The notes under the pieces are model-generated. The model did no database searches, was not told the DNA's origin, and was given only the letters and a program-made list of their open reading frames with translations. A stretch of DNA of 64,000 nt from Cornus controversa (lineage: Eukaryota; Streptophyta; Magnoliopsida; Cornales; Cornaceae), in contig CM048853.1 in the NCBI GenBank assembly GCA_026545225.1, positions 14,820,755 through 14,884,754 on the forward strand, in the 5' to 3' direction. The position numbers were made by a program, and so were the translations under genes. Every line of letters begins with the position of its first letter. Positions within the stretch are counted from its first letter, which is position 1. This document shows, one piece after another, positions 1-11,014 of this stretch.

Positions 1-2
1 AC

Positions 3-1202
3 TTGGAGTTGGCGGCGGTAATTTTTGCTTTGAAAACGTGGAGGCATTATCTCTACGGAGAGAAATTTGAGGTTTTCTCCGATCATAAGAGTTTGAAGTA
101 CCTTTTTACGCAAAAGGACTTGAATATGAGACAGAGGAGATGGGTTGAATACATGGAAGATTACAACTTTGATCTTCAGTATCACCTAGGGAAAGCTAAT
201 GTGGTTGCCGATGCATTGAGCAGGAAATCACATGGTACTTTGGCTAGCATCGCCATTCGTGAATGGAAGATGATGGAAGACATCTCAGAAATGGGATTGT
301 GCTTCAGTGAGAGTGATGGACATGCCACTTTGTTCACACTCATAGCACAACCAACTCTAGTGAGTAGGGTGGTTGAGGAGCAGAGGCATGACACAGAGTT
401 AGAGAGCATTCGCACTCAGATTACAGGTAGCGAGGTAGTGGAGGATTGGGTTATCCATTCAGACGGAGGTCTGAGGTTCAGAGGCAGAATGGTTGTTCCA
501 TTGGCTTGTAGGGATGAGGTCCTGAGGGAGTTTCAAAGCTCCAGACTTGCAGTACATCCCGGTGGTACCAAAATGTACCACAACCTTCGTAGACAGTATT
601 GGTGAAAGGGCATGAAAAAGGACGTCGCACGGTTTGTGGCGAGGTGCCTCACTTGTCAACAAGTGAAGGCCGAGCATCAGAGACCGGCAGGTTTGTTACA
701 GCCCTTACCGGTAGCTATGTGGAAGTGGGAACACGTTACTATGGACTTTGTGACGGGGTTACCTAGGACAAGGAAGAGTCATGATGCAGTTTGGGTCATT
801 GTGGATAGGTTGACCAAGGTGGCTCATTTCCTTCCTATTCGAGTGACAGATGATGTGGATACCCTTAGTCGGTTGTATATTGATCAGATTGTGAGACTGC
901 ACGGAGTGCCAGTTTCCATTGTGTCTGATAGAGATCCGAGATTCACATCACAATTTTGGCAGAGTTTTCAGGCTGCACTTGATACGGACCTCCATTTCAG
1001 TACGGCTTTCCATCCCCAGACAGATGGTCAGTCGGAGCGTACTATACAGATTTTGGAGGATATGCTTAGAGCATGTGCACTTGATTTTCGAGGCAGTTGG
1101 GAGGATCACCTTCCATTAGTGGAGTTTGCATACAATAATAGCTACCAAGCTAGTATTGAGATGGCTCCATTTGAGGCCTTGTACGGTAGACCTTGTAGGT
1201 CA
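3..1202 (+). pseudogene. Tekay-1 pol: RNase H end, zinc finger and integrase core
   Basis: This encodes the C-terminal half of RNase H ([10 protein letters not shown], then the VVADALSRK boundary motif), the integrase HHCC zinc finger (HPGG...H, then CLTC) and the DDE core. The catalytic acids are D in MDFVTGLP, D in SDRDPRF and E in [15 protein letters not shown] and FEALYGRP follow, as usual in this lineage. A TGA at 603-605 falls where the family has a second tryptophan after QYW, so it looks like a TGG-to-TGA nonsense change. The frame is otherwise open from 3 to 1202, where Athila-out interrupts it. The frame continues at 23060. The gene starts upstream of the window. Confidence 0.88.
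1198..1202 (+). repeat. Target-site duplication (GGTCA) of Athila-out, left copy
   Basis: GGTCA directly precedes the LTR terminus TGATTCGTG at 1203 and is repeated at 23055-23059 after the terminus GCCTATCA. It lies in the Tekay integrase coding sequence. Confidence 0.92.
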
Positions 1203-2706
1203 TGATTCGTGTGTGAGTGTGACTCAAAAAGTATACCAATTAAAAATTTCCACACTTCGCAATAGAACGAATTCCTTGCAGAATAGGGCTATCGAAAGGG
1301 GTATCGTACCTCAGGGATTATGGTCTGATGAGTTGGAATACGGAATTAATTCTAATTAAATTTATAAGAAAAGAATTCTGATTTTTAAACTAATTAAAAA
1401 GATAAAATAAAATAAATCAAAGTAAACAAGATAGTGAAGATAATAGGAGAGAAATCTAGGGTGTTTGACTTCACCACTAACTCCACAATCAATGGTCAAT
1501 TGAATCAACTATAAGGGAATTACATCATGCATAAGTGGTGTCGGTGGCTACAAGCTCACCTTCATCCGTCAAGAAGATAACATATGATTAAGGCTAAGCC
1601 ATGGACTATCTTCGATTGGCATGGGCCATCTGCCTAACTACTCTAATCTAGGGTGTAGTATGGTTCATCTTCTCTAGGCATAATCCATCAAAGCTCATAA
1701 CAATATATTCAGTGATTACCATTGTGTAATAATCTTTCTCATGATCACAGAAAACAAGAGAGATTGAGTTCAATAACAATAACTAAATATCTAAGACAAG
1801 ATAAGAAATCATTGAGATTGAATTTATAAGACTTTTATTGCTCAATTCCTTAATAAGAATCCTCACAATTACACAATCTATGCATGTATATAAAGGTCCC
1901 CAATAATTAAAACAATCAAACCATTGATGCTTTGTTAGGGCTACATCAAAACCCTAGTGGATGAACTAGCCGCTCATGGTAGAAGAAGAAGCTTCAACTG
2001 TTAAGGAAGAAGACATCATCTTTCTGAATTACGCGTATGACTTCGTTCTCCAATGGCTCTGCAATATGTTTCTGTTCTCTTCAGCCCTCTCAGACTCTCC
2101 AATCTCTCTGTAAGCTCTCCCAATTCAGCCTCCAAGTCTTCACTTTATTCTCCAAGAGAATATACCAAAGTCCTAATCCAATTAGGAATTAATTAGGGTT
2201 TCCCGCAGCACTAATCAGGTGGGTTTTTCCTGCTGACTTCGGCCCGACTTTTGACCCACTAGAAGTCCGATTTACGGAATTTTCGTGAAATACAAAAGTG
2301 TGCAGAATCAAATTTCGTTTAACCCCACTTAGAAATAATGTCGATTTGAGGCTCGGAAATAAGACTTCTGGTCCGTTTTCCAAAACAGGATTAAGACTGC
2401 ATTATGCACAGATTTGGGCTTCAGGCCCGAAACCTTCTTAAGCAGCTGTAATTCTCTTGGACCTCTTTCTTGGGCTGATTTGAGTTGAAATAAATGGTTG
2501 AGTGAATCTCCTTGATGTAGGCTTCATCTCACCATCTTGGATGTCTTCTTTAAAAGCCCAAAATCCTGGTTTTAACTGAAATAATCATTAAGGCCCTGAA
2601 AATACAGAAAACACTAAAACAAAGTAAAATCACAAAATAATCTATCACTAAGAGAATAAAATACATAAGTTAAGAGGCTAGAATGCGTAACATTCAACGC
2701 CTATCA
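1203..2706 (-). repeat. Athila-out 3' LTR
   Basis: On the minus strand it runs from TGATAGGCGTTGAATG to CACACGAATCA. It is 1504 bp, the same length as the partner at 21551-23054; differences seen by eye are near 1488, 2328, 2378 and 2597. It carries a TATA-like sequence (TTTATATACATGC, complement of 1882-1894) also found in all other LTRs of this family in the window. Confidence 0.93.
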
Positions 2707-4288
2707 CACCCCCAAACTTACATATTGCTAGTCCCTTAGCAATAGATTAAAACAAAACTAAAACAAATACTAACTAAACTATCCAAACTCCACTTTCGTG
2801 GGAGAAACGATTGCATTTAGCATATGCAATAAGCCTTTAAACCCCTAGGTTGCCCCTAGTGGACGAGTATAGTCTCGTGAGGGTTTCCAGAAATGTTACC
2901 CACAAACATTCAAAATTCTGTTTCAACATTAATTCAAGAAGAAGATTACAATATATAGTTACAAACTTGCATTCAAGAATAGTTTCAAACTTTCAAATTC
3001 TATAATTCAAAGCAATGGTCCCCATACATAATTCACATCAACATATCTCAAAATAATCAACTCTAGCTCCCTCGTGTAAAGTGAACTAGCAGTCCTCTCA
3101 TATAGCATAACTCAGCTCTGAATATATTAAGGCACATACCCCTTCAACTCACTAGCTCCCCTTATTGAAATCATACTTCCAAACATGAATACATGACTTT
3201 TCAATTTTTTTTCTTCTTATCATTCTTTTTTTTCATTGCTTTATTGGTTGTGCAATGTCTTGATCTATTAAGCTTTCTGAAAGATCCATGTAGCAAGCTT
3301 TCAGTCAGTGACTCCCAAACCAGATGGCTTTAGGGCACTAGGCTTTAAGATACCCCGAAGACCTAATTACTCGAATCAGTCAGGCTACACTCCGTGCTTC
3401 CTGAGGCATAGAGGCCCAGTTACTCATGAAAAGGATCAAATTGATTGCTTATTCATCATTTTTTTTCTTTCTCTTTTTTTTTCTTTTTTCATTGAAGTCA
3501 AGTATAACACATCATCGGTACTCATTCTCAAGAGATACTAATTAATATCAAGCACATGTAACTCAATAACTCAAAACCACAGTCAATACCCCATAAGATT
3601 ATGCTATTGTGTCTGTGCATTTAAGGAAACTAAAATTAATCACTCCAAAGCATGTTATTGCAAACCATGATTAAAACCACATAATTCAAACCATAGTTTT
3701 CAAAGATTTAAAACATACTCAAAAATTGCAAGTTATGCACCTACATAAGGTATTAATCCTTTGAATCATGTCAAAATATTCTATCTAAAAACAAAACAAA
3801 ATAAAATAAAATAAACAAACTAAGAAAATAAAATAAAATAAAATCCTAATACAAAAGAATTTCACACAAATTTCCCCCATATGCAATAAAGCACATAAAT
3901 AGGCATCGCCTCACCCCCAAACTTAAACTGTACATTGTCCTCAATGGACATCCAATTAAAGCATAGAGAAGAGTAAGAACGATATTACCGGGATCATGGA
4001 GTAGTGGAAAGAAAATAGAGTACATCACGAGTACGAAGGCAATGCAAGCACACCCCCAAACTTGGATGTTAAAACCTATCAAAACAAACCACTATACCCC
4101 AAAGATCAAGTGAAAATAGTATGGGTGAAAATAAATATGAAAGAGAAAAATCCTAAAATAAAATATTTTTTCATTTTTTCATATATTTTTTTTTTTTTTG
4201 ATAATAAAAATCTAACTACAAAAAGAAAAATAAAGAGAAGAATAAAAGCTAAAAATAAAATAAAATACAAAAGATGGTTACCTTCCTG
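2707..4288 (-). other. Athila-out 3' noncoding region with PPT and hairpin
   Basis: No gene is seen here. Read on the minus strand, it runs from the end of ORF3 to the 3' LTR. The priming polypurine tract AAGTTTGGGGG is the complement of 2709-2719, directly next to the LTR. Just upstream lies a perfect 7-bp stem hairpin (2724-2743). Two more AAGTTTGGGGG copies are at 3914-3924 and 4053-4063. An A/T-rich stretch with homopolymer runs lies near 4150-4270. The region is colinear with 17392-19055 and 51738-53351 in the other two copies. Confidence 0.75.
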
Positions 4289-5512
4289 TCAAGGATGTGG
4301 TGGTGACTGAGCATCTGGATCCAAGTTTGCTTGGCGCATCAGTGCACGCATCATCCTCCTCATCTCTAGTTGCTCTTGGCGAGTGTCACGAAAGTGATCT
4401 GCCATCTCTGCTCTCATTGCACCAAACTGTGTGGAGACCTCTGTCTGTAAGGTGCCAAACTGGGCTGTCAACCCAGCAATCTGCCCTTCTAAATATTGAT
4501 AATCATGGCCACCAGCCTGTGCATGCACTTCCTCTTCCTCTGCCTCCATCTCTTCTGGACCTTCCACCGGTGGAGGTATATCTACATGCTCTCCTCCCTA
4601 GGCCAACCGAGATACCTCACCAGGCGCCGCTATGACTCTCTGGTGCATATGAGATCGGCTCAGGTTCCAGTCATGCGTGCCATAATGAAGATCACGTGGA
4701 AAGGCAAGCTCGTCCTCATGGACTGCATACCCCTGTGACACAAGCAACTGATGAATAATGGTAGGGAATGGAAACTCCCAGTCACTTGCACTGTCTGGTG
4801 CCTTGGCCACAACTTTGGAATAGAATTTCTCCATCTGGCCCCAGACAATCTGTGGGAATGACAGCCAATGCCCAAAATGTATGGCATATAAGGCTCTAAG
4901 GAACTCTTGACGTCTTTCGGTTTTATGTCCAATTGGACATACATTCTTGAGTAGCACAGCGTCAAGGAACCATAAATGATTTGGCATTGAAGACTTTGAA
5001 GCTGCATTTCTTTTCTGCCCGAAAAATTGGTTGGCACACAATCGTGCAACCACATTGCCTACCGACAACTCGTCGGGTAGAGGAGTATAGATATGAGATA
5101 AATCAGCTGGGCATTCATGAGGACAACCCATGGCAATGGCAATGGATGACATGTCCACCCGAACTATTGTTCCATCTACGAAAGAAGTAAGCACATCCCG
5201 CTCATCAGGTTTCGGCATTAAGTTCTGATAAAATACCTTGACAAGCCTCGGGTAAATGGTAGATGAGAGTGAAACAAAAATGGATGCCGACCGACGACGA
5301 CGGATGTCGGAAATCCCCCACCGTGTCTCGGGAAACATACCATAAAGCTCGGCTATGTCAAACGTTGTTTCATAATTCAACGCCCTTGGATGCCATCTCT
5401 CTTGAATACCGTCTCGGCGAGATCGTGAAGAACCTGTGGTCGGATCATGCCTCGCTCGGCGAGGATTACGTGAACTTGAAGCATCTTGGTGACTTGCTCT
5501 CTTTGGTGCCAT
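4289..5512 (-). pseudogene. Athila-out ORF3 (env-position protein), one internal stop
   Basis: An ORF of about 407 codons downstream of pol, in the place where Athila elements carry their extra, env-like gene. It opens with a basic, serine-rich N-terminus (MAPKRASHQ). A globular region follows with SIAIAMGCPHECP, LWFLDAVLLKNVCPIGHKTERR and LRALYAIHFGH, which I match from memory to the putative plant transposon protein family (PF20167 type). The C-terminus is acidic (EEMEAEEEEV) and then coiled-coil-like (GQIAGLTAQFGTLQTEVSTQFGA region). I see no signal peptide or membrane segment, so a fusogenic envelope role is doubtful. A TAG at the complement of 4598-4600 replaces CAG/CAA of the other copies; otherwise the frame is open. 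Function is unknown. Confidence 0.75.
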
Positions 5513-5930
5513 AGAAGTAGAAAAAGTGTGGTTGAGGAATTAAATCGAACACTTGGTGTGCACAATTCTTTTGTATCCTTCAACCTCCTTTTTTCGGCAA
5601 TTTTTTCCACCCAAATCGAACAAGTAATTGCACCAAATTGATCCCCCAAACTTGGTCTTCAAAAGCCCTCAAAAAGATTTGAACAATTTCTTCAAGGAAA
5701 AACTTCACTTACTTTGATGTTGAACTTGAAAAAGTGTGAGCTTCCTTTGAGAACTAGTGATTTTTGATCCAATTTGATGTTGAAGTTGATGTTGATCAAT
5801 GTTGAATTCTTGTATAATAATCACTAATTGAAGAAATTAGTTTTCCGGATGATGTAGGACTTGAATTGGAGTTCAAAGAGGTCTAGGATGCAAGTAGTAG
5901 CAACATAGGAGGATAAGGAAGCTTTAAATA

Positions 5931-5940
5931 CCAAGAAAAT
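5931..5940 (-). promoter_or_regulatory. Candidate TATA box for Athila-out ORF3
   Basis: The minus strand reads TATTTAAAGC about 420 bp upstream of the ORF3 start and about 25 bp downstream of the palindrome cluster. The aligned positions in Athila-in and Athila-3 read CTATAAATG and TATATAAAG, so a TATA-like sequence is kept at the same spacing in all three copies. Confidence 0.45.
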
Positions 5941-5964
5941 TCGGGCAGCCCACATTTAGCCTTG

Positions 5965-6160
5965 GGCGATCGATCCCCCCAAGGATGGGCGATCGATCGC
6001 CCACCTGATGGTGGTGATCTTCAAGAAATAACATGGGGCGATCGATCCCCCTCAAATGGGGCGATCGATCCCCCCCCTGGATGCCTGTTGGACCCTCCAT
6101 CGCCCAAGGTCGACCGAACCTTGATAATTTTGAGTCTCCATTGCCCAAGGTCAACCGAGA
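5965..6160 (-). promoter_or_regulatory. Palindrome cluster upstream of ORF3 (Athila-out)
   Basis: Four copies of a GGCGATCGATC(G/C)CC motif lie at about 5965-5976, 5987-6002, 6035-6050 and 6059-6074; the second is the perfect 16-bp palindrome GGGCGATCGATCGCCC. Two copies of a GGTCGACCTTGGGCGATGGA-like motif follow at about 6096-6160. The cluster is conserved in order with 15524-15720 and 49867-50062. It lies between the pol stop and ORF3, just upstream of a TATA-like sequence. Confidence 0.65.
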
Positions 6161-6402
6161 GCACGATTTTTCACCCGTCTTGAGTCCAAATACCTCAGTA
6201 CACCTCTTGGCATCCTCCAGAAGCAACTTATACATCAAAAACTCAAAGAAAAAACATTAAAACGCAACTAGAATTGAAAGAAAAAGTAAGAAAACTAAAA
6301 CTAAAACTTAGAATCAAAGAAAACTAAAGAAATTAAAGGATAGAAATACATACAAAACCTACAATTTAACATCCGTAGGAGACGATTGACTCTCCGAAGG
6401 GA

Positions 6403-8118
6403 TTAAGTCGGATAGACGGGATCCGTCAAGTCGACGGACTCCACGTCTCTTCTTGGCACACATCCTTCCACACAATGTTTCAACCTTTGGCCATTAACCT
6501 TCATCAAAGTATTATCTCGAAAGCTTCGAATTTCCACGGCACCATGAGGAAAAACCGAAATCACTTGGAATGGTCCATCCCACATTGAACGCAATTTTTC
6601 GGGAAACAACCGAAGCTTGGAATTGAAGAGCCATACTTTATCACCTGGAGAGAAGGACTTTCGTGAGATATGTCGATCATGAAATGCTTTCGTCCTCTCT
6701 TTGTAAATTCGTGAACTTTCATAAGCATCATGTCTAAACTCTTCTAATTCATTCAATTGCAACTTCCTCTCTTCCCCAGCTCTTTTTGCATCGAAATTGA
6801 ATTTTCGAATTGCCCAAAGTGCCTTGTGCTCAATCTCTACTGGAAGATGACATGCTTTCCCATACACCAACCGATATGGTGACATACCGATAGGGGTCTT
6901 ATAAGCAGTCCGATACGCCCATAGTGCTTCGCTCAGTCGCAATGACCAATCTCTTCTATCCGGTCTCACTGTCTTCTCGAGAACATGCTTAATTTCTCGA
7001 TTGGACAGCTCTACTTGCCCACTTGTCTGAGGATGATAAGGTGTCGCCACCTTATGTGTCACTGAATATTTAGCAAGCAAACCTCTCAAGAATTTATTGC
7101 AAAAGTGAGTACCACCATCACTGATCAAGGCTCGAGGAATTCCAAATCGACTCAGAATATTCTCATGCATGAATTTGATTACCACCTTGTGATCATTGGT
7201 TCGAGTTGCAATGGCCTCCACCCACTTGGAGACATAATCCACTCCAACCAGAATATATTCGTAGCCAAAAGAAGGTGGAAAGGGTCCCATAAAATCAATT
7301 CCCCAAACATCAAAAATCTCCACCACCAGAATGGGGCTCATTGGCATCATATCACGCCTCGTCATTGAACTCAATCTTTGACACCGATCACAAGTCTTAC
7401 AGAAAACATATGCATCGTGAAACAGAGAAGGCGAAAAGAATCCACATTGAAGTACCTTTGCTGCTGTCTTTCTTGCACTGAAGTGGCCTCCACATGCCAA
7501 TGAATGGCAGAACTTGAGAATATCTTGAAACTCATGGTCTGGGACACATCGCCGAATAATCTGATCTGGACAATATTTAAATAACTCTGGATCCTCCCAA
7601 AAGTAACGATAAACTTTAGAGAAGAATCGATCACGTTCTCGCTTGGTCCAGTCTCTTGGCACTTTTCCCGTGGCTAAATAGTTCACAATATCTGCATACC
7701 ATGGTGTGGAGTTGTCGGACACTCCAAACAATTGCTCCCTCTGAAGTGTTTTGGAAGTTGTAGTGCATACAGAAGTTATCACCATGGTAGAAATTTGATC
7801 TTCAAACACCTTCTTCTTCTTCTGTTTTTCTTGCACCCTTATTTCATCTGTAGATTCAATCACATCTTCAGAGTCCATGAAGAAAACATCAGTTTGATCT
7901 GGAGGATTCTCAACAGCATTGAAAATATTAAGTTTAACCTTCATGTTGCCAAAGGAAATATCCATGATCCCCGACCTACAATTTATGCAAGCATCAGCAG
8001 TAGCTAAGAAAGGTCGACCAAGGATCACAGGAATGTGCCTCTTCGGATTGTGAACCGGCTCAGTGTCAAGTACAATGAAATCAACAGGAAAGTAGAACCT
8101 GTCCACTTTAATGAGCAC
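6403..8118 (-). CDS. Athila-out pol: protease C-terminus fused to integrase (no RT-RNase H)
   Basis: An open frame of 571 codons. The first part matches the end of the Athila protease region ([36 protein letters not shown]). A lysine-rich linker follows, and then the residues EQLFG, which in the other copies end RNase H. Integrase begins there: zinc finger (H...H, CKTCDRC), core with D in [10 protein letters not shown] in LISDGGTHF and E in [13 protein letters not shown], and a C-terminal GPF-type module (WDGPFQVI). It ends in the VNGQRLKHC tail shared with the other copies. The RT and RNase H domains that should lie between protease and integrase are absent. The upstream protease half carries a frameshift and a stop, so this frame would not be translated normally. 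Confidence 0.88.
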   Translation of the reverse strand: MLIKVDRFYFPVDFIVLDTEPVHNPKRHIPVILGRPFLATADACINCRSGIMDISFGNMKVKLNIFNAVENPPDQTDVFFMDSEDVIESTDEIRVQEKQKKKKVFEDQISTMVITSVCTTTSKTLQREQLFGVSDNSTPWYADIVNYLATGKVPRDWTKRERDRFFSKVYRYFWEDPELFKYCPDQIIRRCVPDHEFQDILKFCHSLACGGHFSARKTAAKVLQCGFFSPSLFHDAYVFCKTCDRCQRLSSMTRRDMMPMSPILVVEIFDVWGIDFMGPFPPSFGYEYILVGVDYVSKWVEAIATRTNDHKVVIKFMHENILSRFGIPRALISDGGTHFCNKFLRGLLAKYSVTHKVATPYHPQTSGQVELSNREIKHVLEKTVRPDRRDWSLRLSEALWAYRTAYKTPIGMSPYRLVYGKACHLPVEIEHKALWAIRKFNFDAKRAGEERKLQLNELEEFRHDAYESSRIYKERTKAFHDRHISRKSFSPGDKVWLFNSKLRLFPEKLRSMWDGPFQVISVFPHGAVEIRSFRDNTLMKVNGQRLKHCVEGCVPRRDVESVDLTDPVYPT

Positions 8119-8339
8119 ATCTTCTATGATTCCTCGGGGTTGCTTTGTTGATCTGTCTGCAAATTATAATACCACCAAGGTAGGCTTCAATTCTCCCAAG
8201 CCCAATTGTAAGTAAACTGAATAGGGTAGCAAATTCACACTTGCACCCAAATCAAGAAGAGCTTTATCCACATGGTGCTCCCCAATAATGCATGAGATAG
8301 TTGGAGCACCAGGATCTTTGTACTTGGGAGGAGTACACC
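8119..8339 (-). pseudogene. Athila-out protease N-terminal half, interrupted
   Basis: This continues gag into the aspartic protease (DLGASVNLLPYSVYLQLG region) and is homologous to 12890-13106 in Athila-in. A TAA at the complement of 8164-8166 stands where the other copies have CAA (GTATTA-CAA-TTTGC). A one-base insertion near 8339-8341 (CAGCAGGTG against CAGCAGTG) shifts the frame from gag. Both lesions are private to this copy. Confidence 0.75.
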
Positions 8340-9361
8340 TGCTGAATTATTGAACTTACTTGTTGTGGCAGCATTACTTTCTTTGGCACATGGCTTTTAG
8401 AACGCCTTTTCTGAGTGCACAAGTCCTTCAAAAATTTTGCATAAGGATGAATTTGCTTGATGGCATCAAGGAGTGGCAAATTAATCTTCACTTGGCGAAA
8501 CACCTCCATCATGTCATGCAGCTTGTCCCCTTGCTTCCCCAACTTAGATGCTTCAAGAAAACGTTGTGGGAAAGGAGCCTTGGGCTCATAAGGAATTTCA
8601 GCACTTGGACTTGTGGTCACTTTTTCTTCTTCTTTCTTTTCACCCACCTTATTGTCAATTATTTTCCCACTTCTCAAAGTGGTAATGGCTTGAACTTGCT
8701 CATGGTGTGGGTTGCTTGTGGAAGCTTGCATCCCTCTTGGATTAGCAATTGGTTGACTAGGGAGCTTCCCTTCTTCTCTTCTACTCAATGAAGTAGCAAG
8801 CTGTCCAAACTGAGATTCCAGTTTGGCAATGGATTGAGAATGCGAGTGCACTAGCTGAACTGTAAATTGTACTGTTGCTGCAGTAGCTTGCACTGTCTCT
8901 ATAAGAGAATCAAGCTTGTCAAATTTAGACAAGGTAAGAGTCAGCTTGTCTTCAATAGCAGAAATTCTTTGGGCCATAGGACTTTGTGTTTGATATTGCT
9001 GTTGAGGCACAAAAGTCCTAGGTTGATATGATGGTTGCATTGCTGCCCCTTGGTTACTGTAAGAAAAACCAGGATGATTCCTCCATGTGGGATTGTAAGT
9101 ATTACCTCGCGGAGGATTCATTGGTCCAGTGAAAGTAGCTTGAACTTGCTCATGTTGAATATCAGAAAATTGCCCCATTGAAGGACAATTGCTCACATTA
9201 TGCATAGGACTAGAGCAAAATTCACAAGGGCCTAGCAATGTAGAATTTGAAGCAGAAGGAGTTTGATTGGCAGCCATAATTGCTGCTACCTTCTGTGCAA
9301 TTAAATCAATATCAGTTGGCATAGCTTCTGAAGCACCAACCTCATAAATCCCATCAGTCTT
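8340..9361 (-). pseudogene. Athila-out gag, C-terminal part
   Basis: The second part of gag, separated from its N-terminal part (20565-21406) by Athila-in. It carries a CCHC zinc knuckle (CEFCSSPMHNVSNC), a Q/P-rich spacer (QQQYQTQSPM), a heptad-like region (DKLTLTLSKFDKLDSLIETVQ) and a basic segment before protease. The frame is open to the insertion near 8340. Homologous residues in Athila-in differ at only a few positions. Confidence 0.85.
9357..9361 (+). repeat. Target-site duplication (GTCTT) of Athila-in, left copy
   Basis: GTCTT precedes the LTR terminus at 9362 and recurs at 20565-20569 directly after the terminus ACGAATCA at 20564. It lies in the gag of Athila-out, at the codons for KTD. 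Confidence 0.92.
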
Positions 9362-10870
9362 TGATAGGCGTTGAATGTTACGCATTCTAGCCTCTTAACT
9401 TATGTATTTTATTCTCTTAGTGATAGATTATTTTGTTATTTTACTTTGTTTTAGTGTTTTCTGTATTTTCAGGGCCTTAATGAGTATTTCAGTTAAAACC
9501 AAGCTTTTGGGCTTTTAAAGAAGACATCCAAGATGGTGGGATGAAGCCTACATCAAGGAGATTCACTCAACCATTTATTTCAACTCAAATCAGCCCAAGA
9601 AAGAGGTCCAAGAGAATTACAGCTGCTTAAGAAGGTTTCGGGCCTGAAGCCCAAATCTGCGCATAATGCAGTCTTAATCCCGTTTTGGAAAACGGACCAG
9701 AAGTCTTATTTTCGAGCCTCAAATCGACATTATTTCCGCGCAAGGTTGAACGAAATTTGATTATGCACACTTTTGTATTTCACGAAAATTCCGTGAATCG
9801 GACTTCTAGTGGGTCAAAAGTTGGGCCGAAGTCAGCAGGAAAAACCCACCTGATTAGTGCTGCGGGAAACCCTAATTAATTCCTAATTGGATTAGGACTT
9901 TGGTGTATTCTCTTGGGGAATAAAGTGAAGACTTGGAGGCTGAAGAGGGGGAGCTTACATAGAGATTGGAGAGTCTGAGAGGGCTGAGAAGAGAACAGAA
10001 ACATATTGCAGAGCCATTGGAGAACGAAGTCATACGCGTAATTCAGAAAGATGATGTCTTCTTCCTCAACAGTTGAAGCTTCTTCTTCTACCATGAGCGG
10101 CTAGTTCATCCACTAGGGTTTTGATGTAGCCCTAACAAAGCATCAATGGTTTGATTGTTTTAATTATTGGGGACCTTTATATACATGCATAGATTGTGTA
10201 ATTGTGAGGATTCTTATTAATGAATTGAGCAATAAAAGTCTTGTAAATTCAATCTCAATGATTTCTTATCTTGTCTTAGATATTTAGTTGTTGTTATTGA
10301 ACTCAATCTCTTTTGTTTTCTGTGATCATGAGAGAGATTATTACACAATGGTAATCACTGAATATATTGTTATGAGCTTTGATGGATTATGCCTAGAGAA
10401 GATGAACCATACTGCACCCTAGATTAGAGTAGTTAGGCAGATGGCCCATGCCAATCGAAGATAGTCCATGGCTTAGCCTTAATCATATGTTATCTTCTTG
10501 ACGGATGAAGGTGTGCTTGTAGCCACCGACACCACTTATGCATGATGTAATTCCCCTATAGTTGATTCAATTGACCATTGATTGTGGAGTTAGTGGTGAA
10601 GTCAAACACCCTAGGTTTCTCTCTTATTATCTTCATTATCTGTTTACCTTTGATTTATTTTATTTTATCTTTTTAATTAGTTAAAAATCAGAATTCTTTT
10701 CTTATAAATTTAATTAGAATTAGTTCTGTGTTCCAACTCGTCAGAACATAATCCCTGAGGTACGATACCCATTCCTTTCGATAGCCCTATTCTGCAAAGA
10801 ATTCGTTCTATTGCGAAGTGTGGAAAATTTTAATTGGTATACTTTTTGAGTCACACTCACACACGAATCA
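9362..10870 (+). repeat. Athila-in 5' LTR
   Basis: Starts TGATAGGCGTTG and ends CACACGAATCA, 1509 bp. It differs from the 3' LTR at about six sites, four of them clustered between 9713 and 9766. The primer site follows six bases downstream. Confidence 0.93.
10176..10188 (+). promoter_or_regulatory. Athila LTR TATA box
   Basis: TTTATATACATGC is identical in every family-1 Athila LTR here: 10176-10188, 19870-19882, 44517-44529, 54177-54189, and the complements of 1882-1894 and 22230-22242. Its conservation and its position two thirds into the LTR fit the U3 core promoter. No experimental start site is known to me. Confidence 0.45.
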
Positions 10871-10875
10871 ATTTT

Positions 10876-10893
10876 TGGCGCCGTTGCCGGGGA
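10876..10893 (+). other. Primer binding site, tRNA-Asp type (Athila-in)
   Basis: TGGCGCCGTTGCCGGGGA is complementary to the 3' end of plant tRNA-Asp, as known for Athila and Tat lineages. It begins five bases after the 5' LTR. Confidence 0.85.
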
Positions 10894-11014
10894 TTATCTA
10901 TTTGATTGATTGGATTTTACAGAATTAGTTTTAATTGGATTTTTAGTTTAGGAAATTTTTATATTTTATTTTTATTCTTGTTTTTGTTTTCTTTTCAGGT
11001 GCTTTTGGTAATAT

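Noticed and set aside
1126..1359. Open frame crossing the Tekay-LTR junction at 1203.
   Set aside because: It is a chance frame across an insertion boundary and does not match integrase.
6509..7722. Integrase loss in Athila-in explained by splicing, because the lost segment starts with GT after TTTGGA and an AG lies near its right edge.
   Set aside because: About six junction bases in Athila-in and Athila-3 match neither side, and the right edge does not fall on the AG without a two-base misfit. A simple deletion with filler or drift explains it as well.
8360..8791. A 143-codon plus-strand frame opposite the Athila-out gag, with a matching one at 12422-12853.
   Set aside because: They are the antisense of gag. 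Their similarity only reflects the similarity of the two gag genes.
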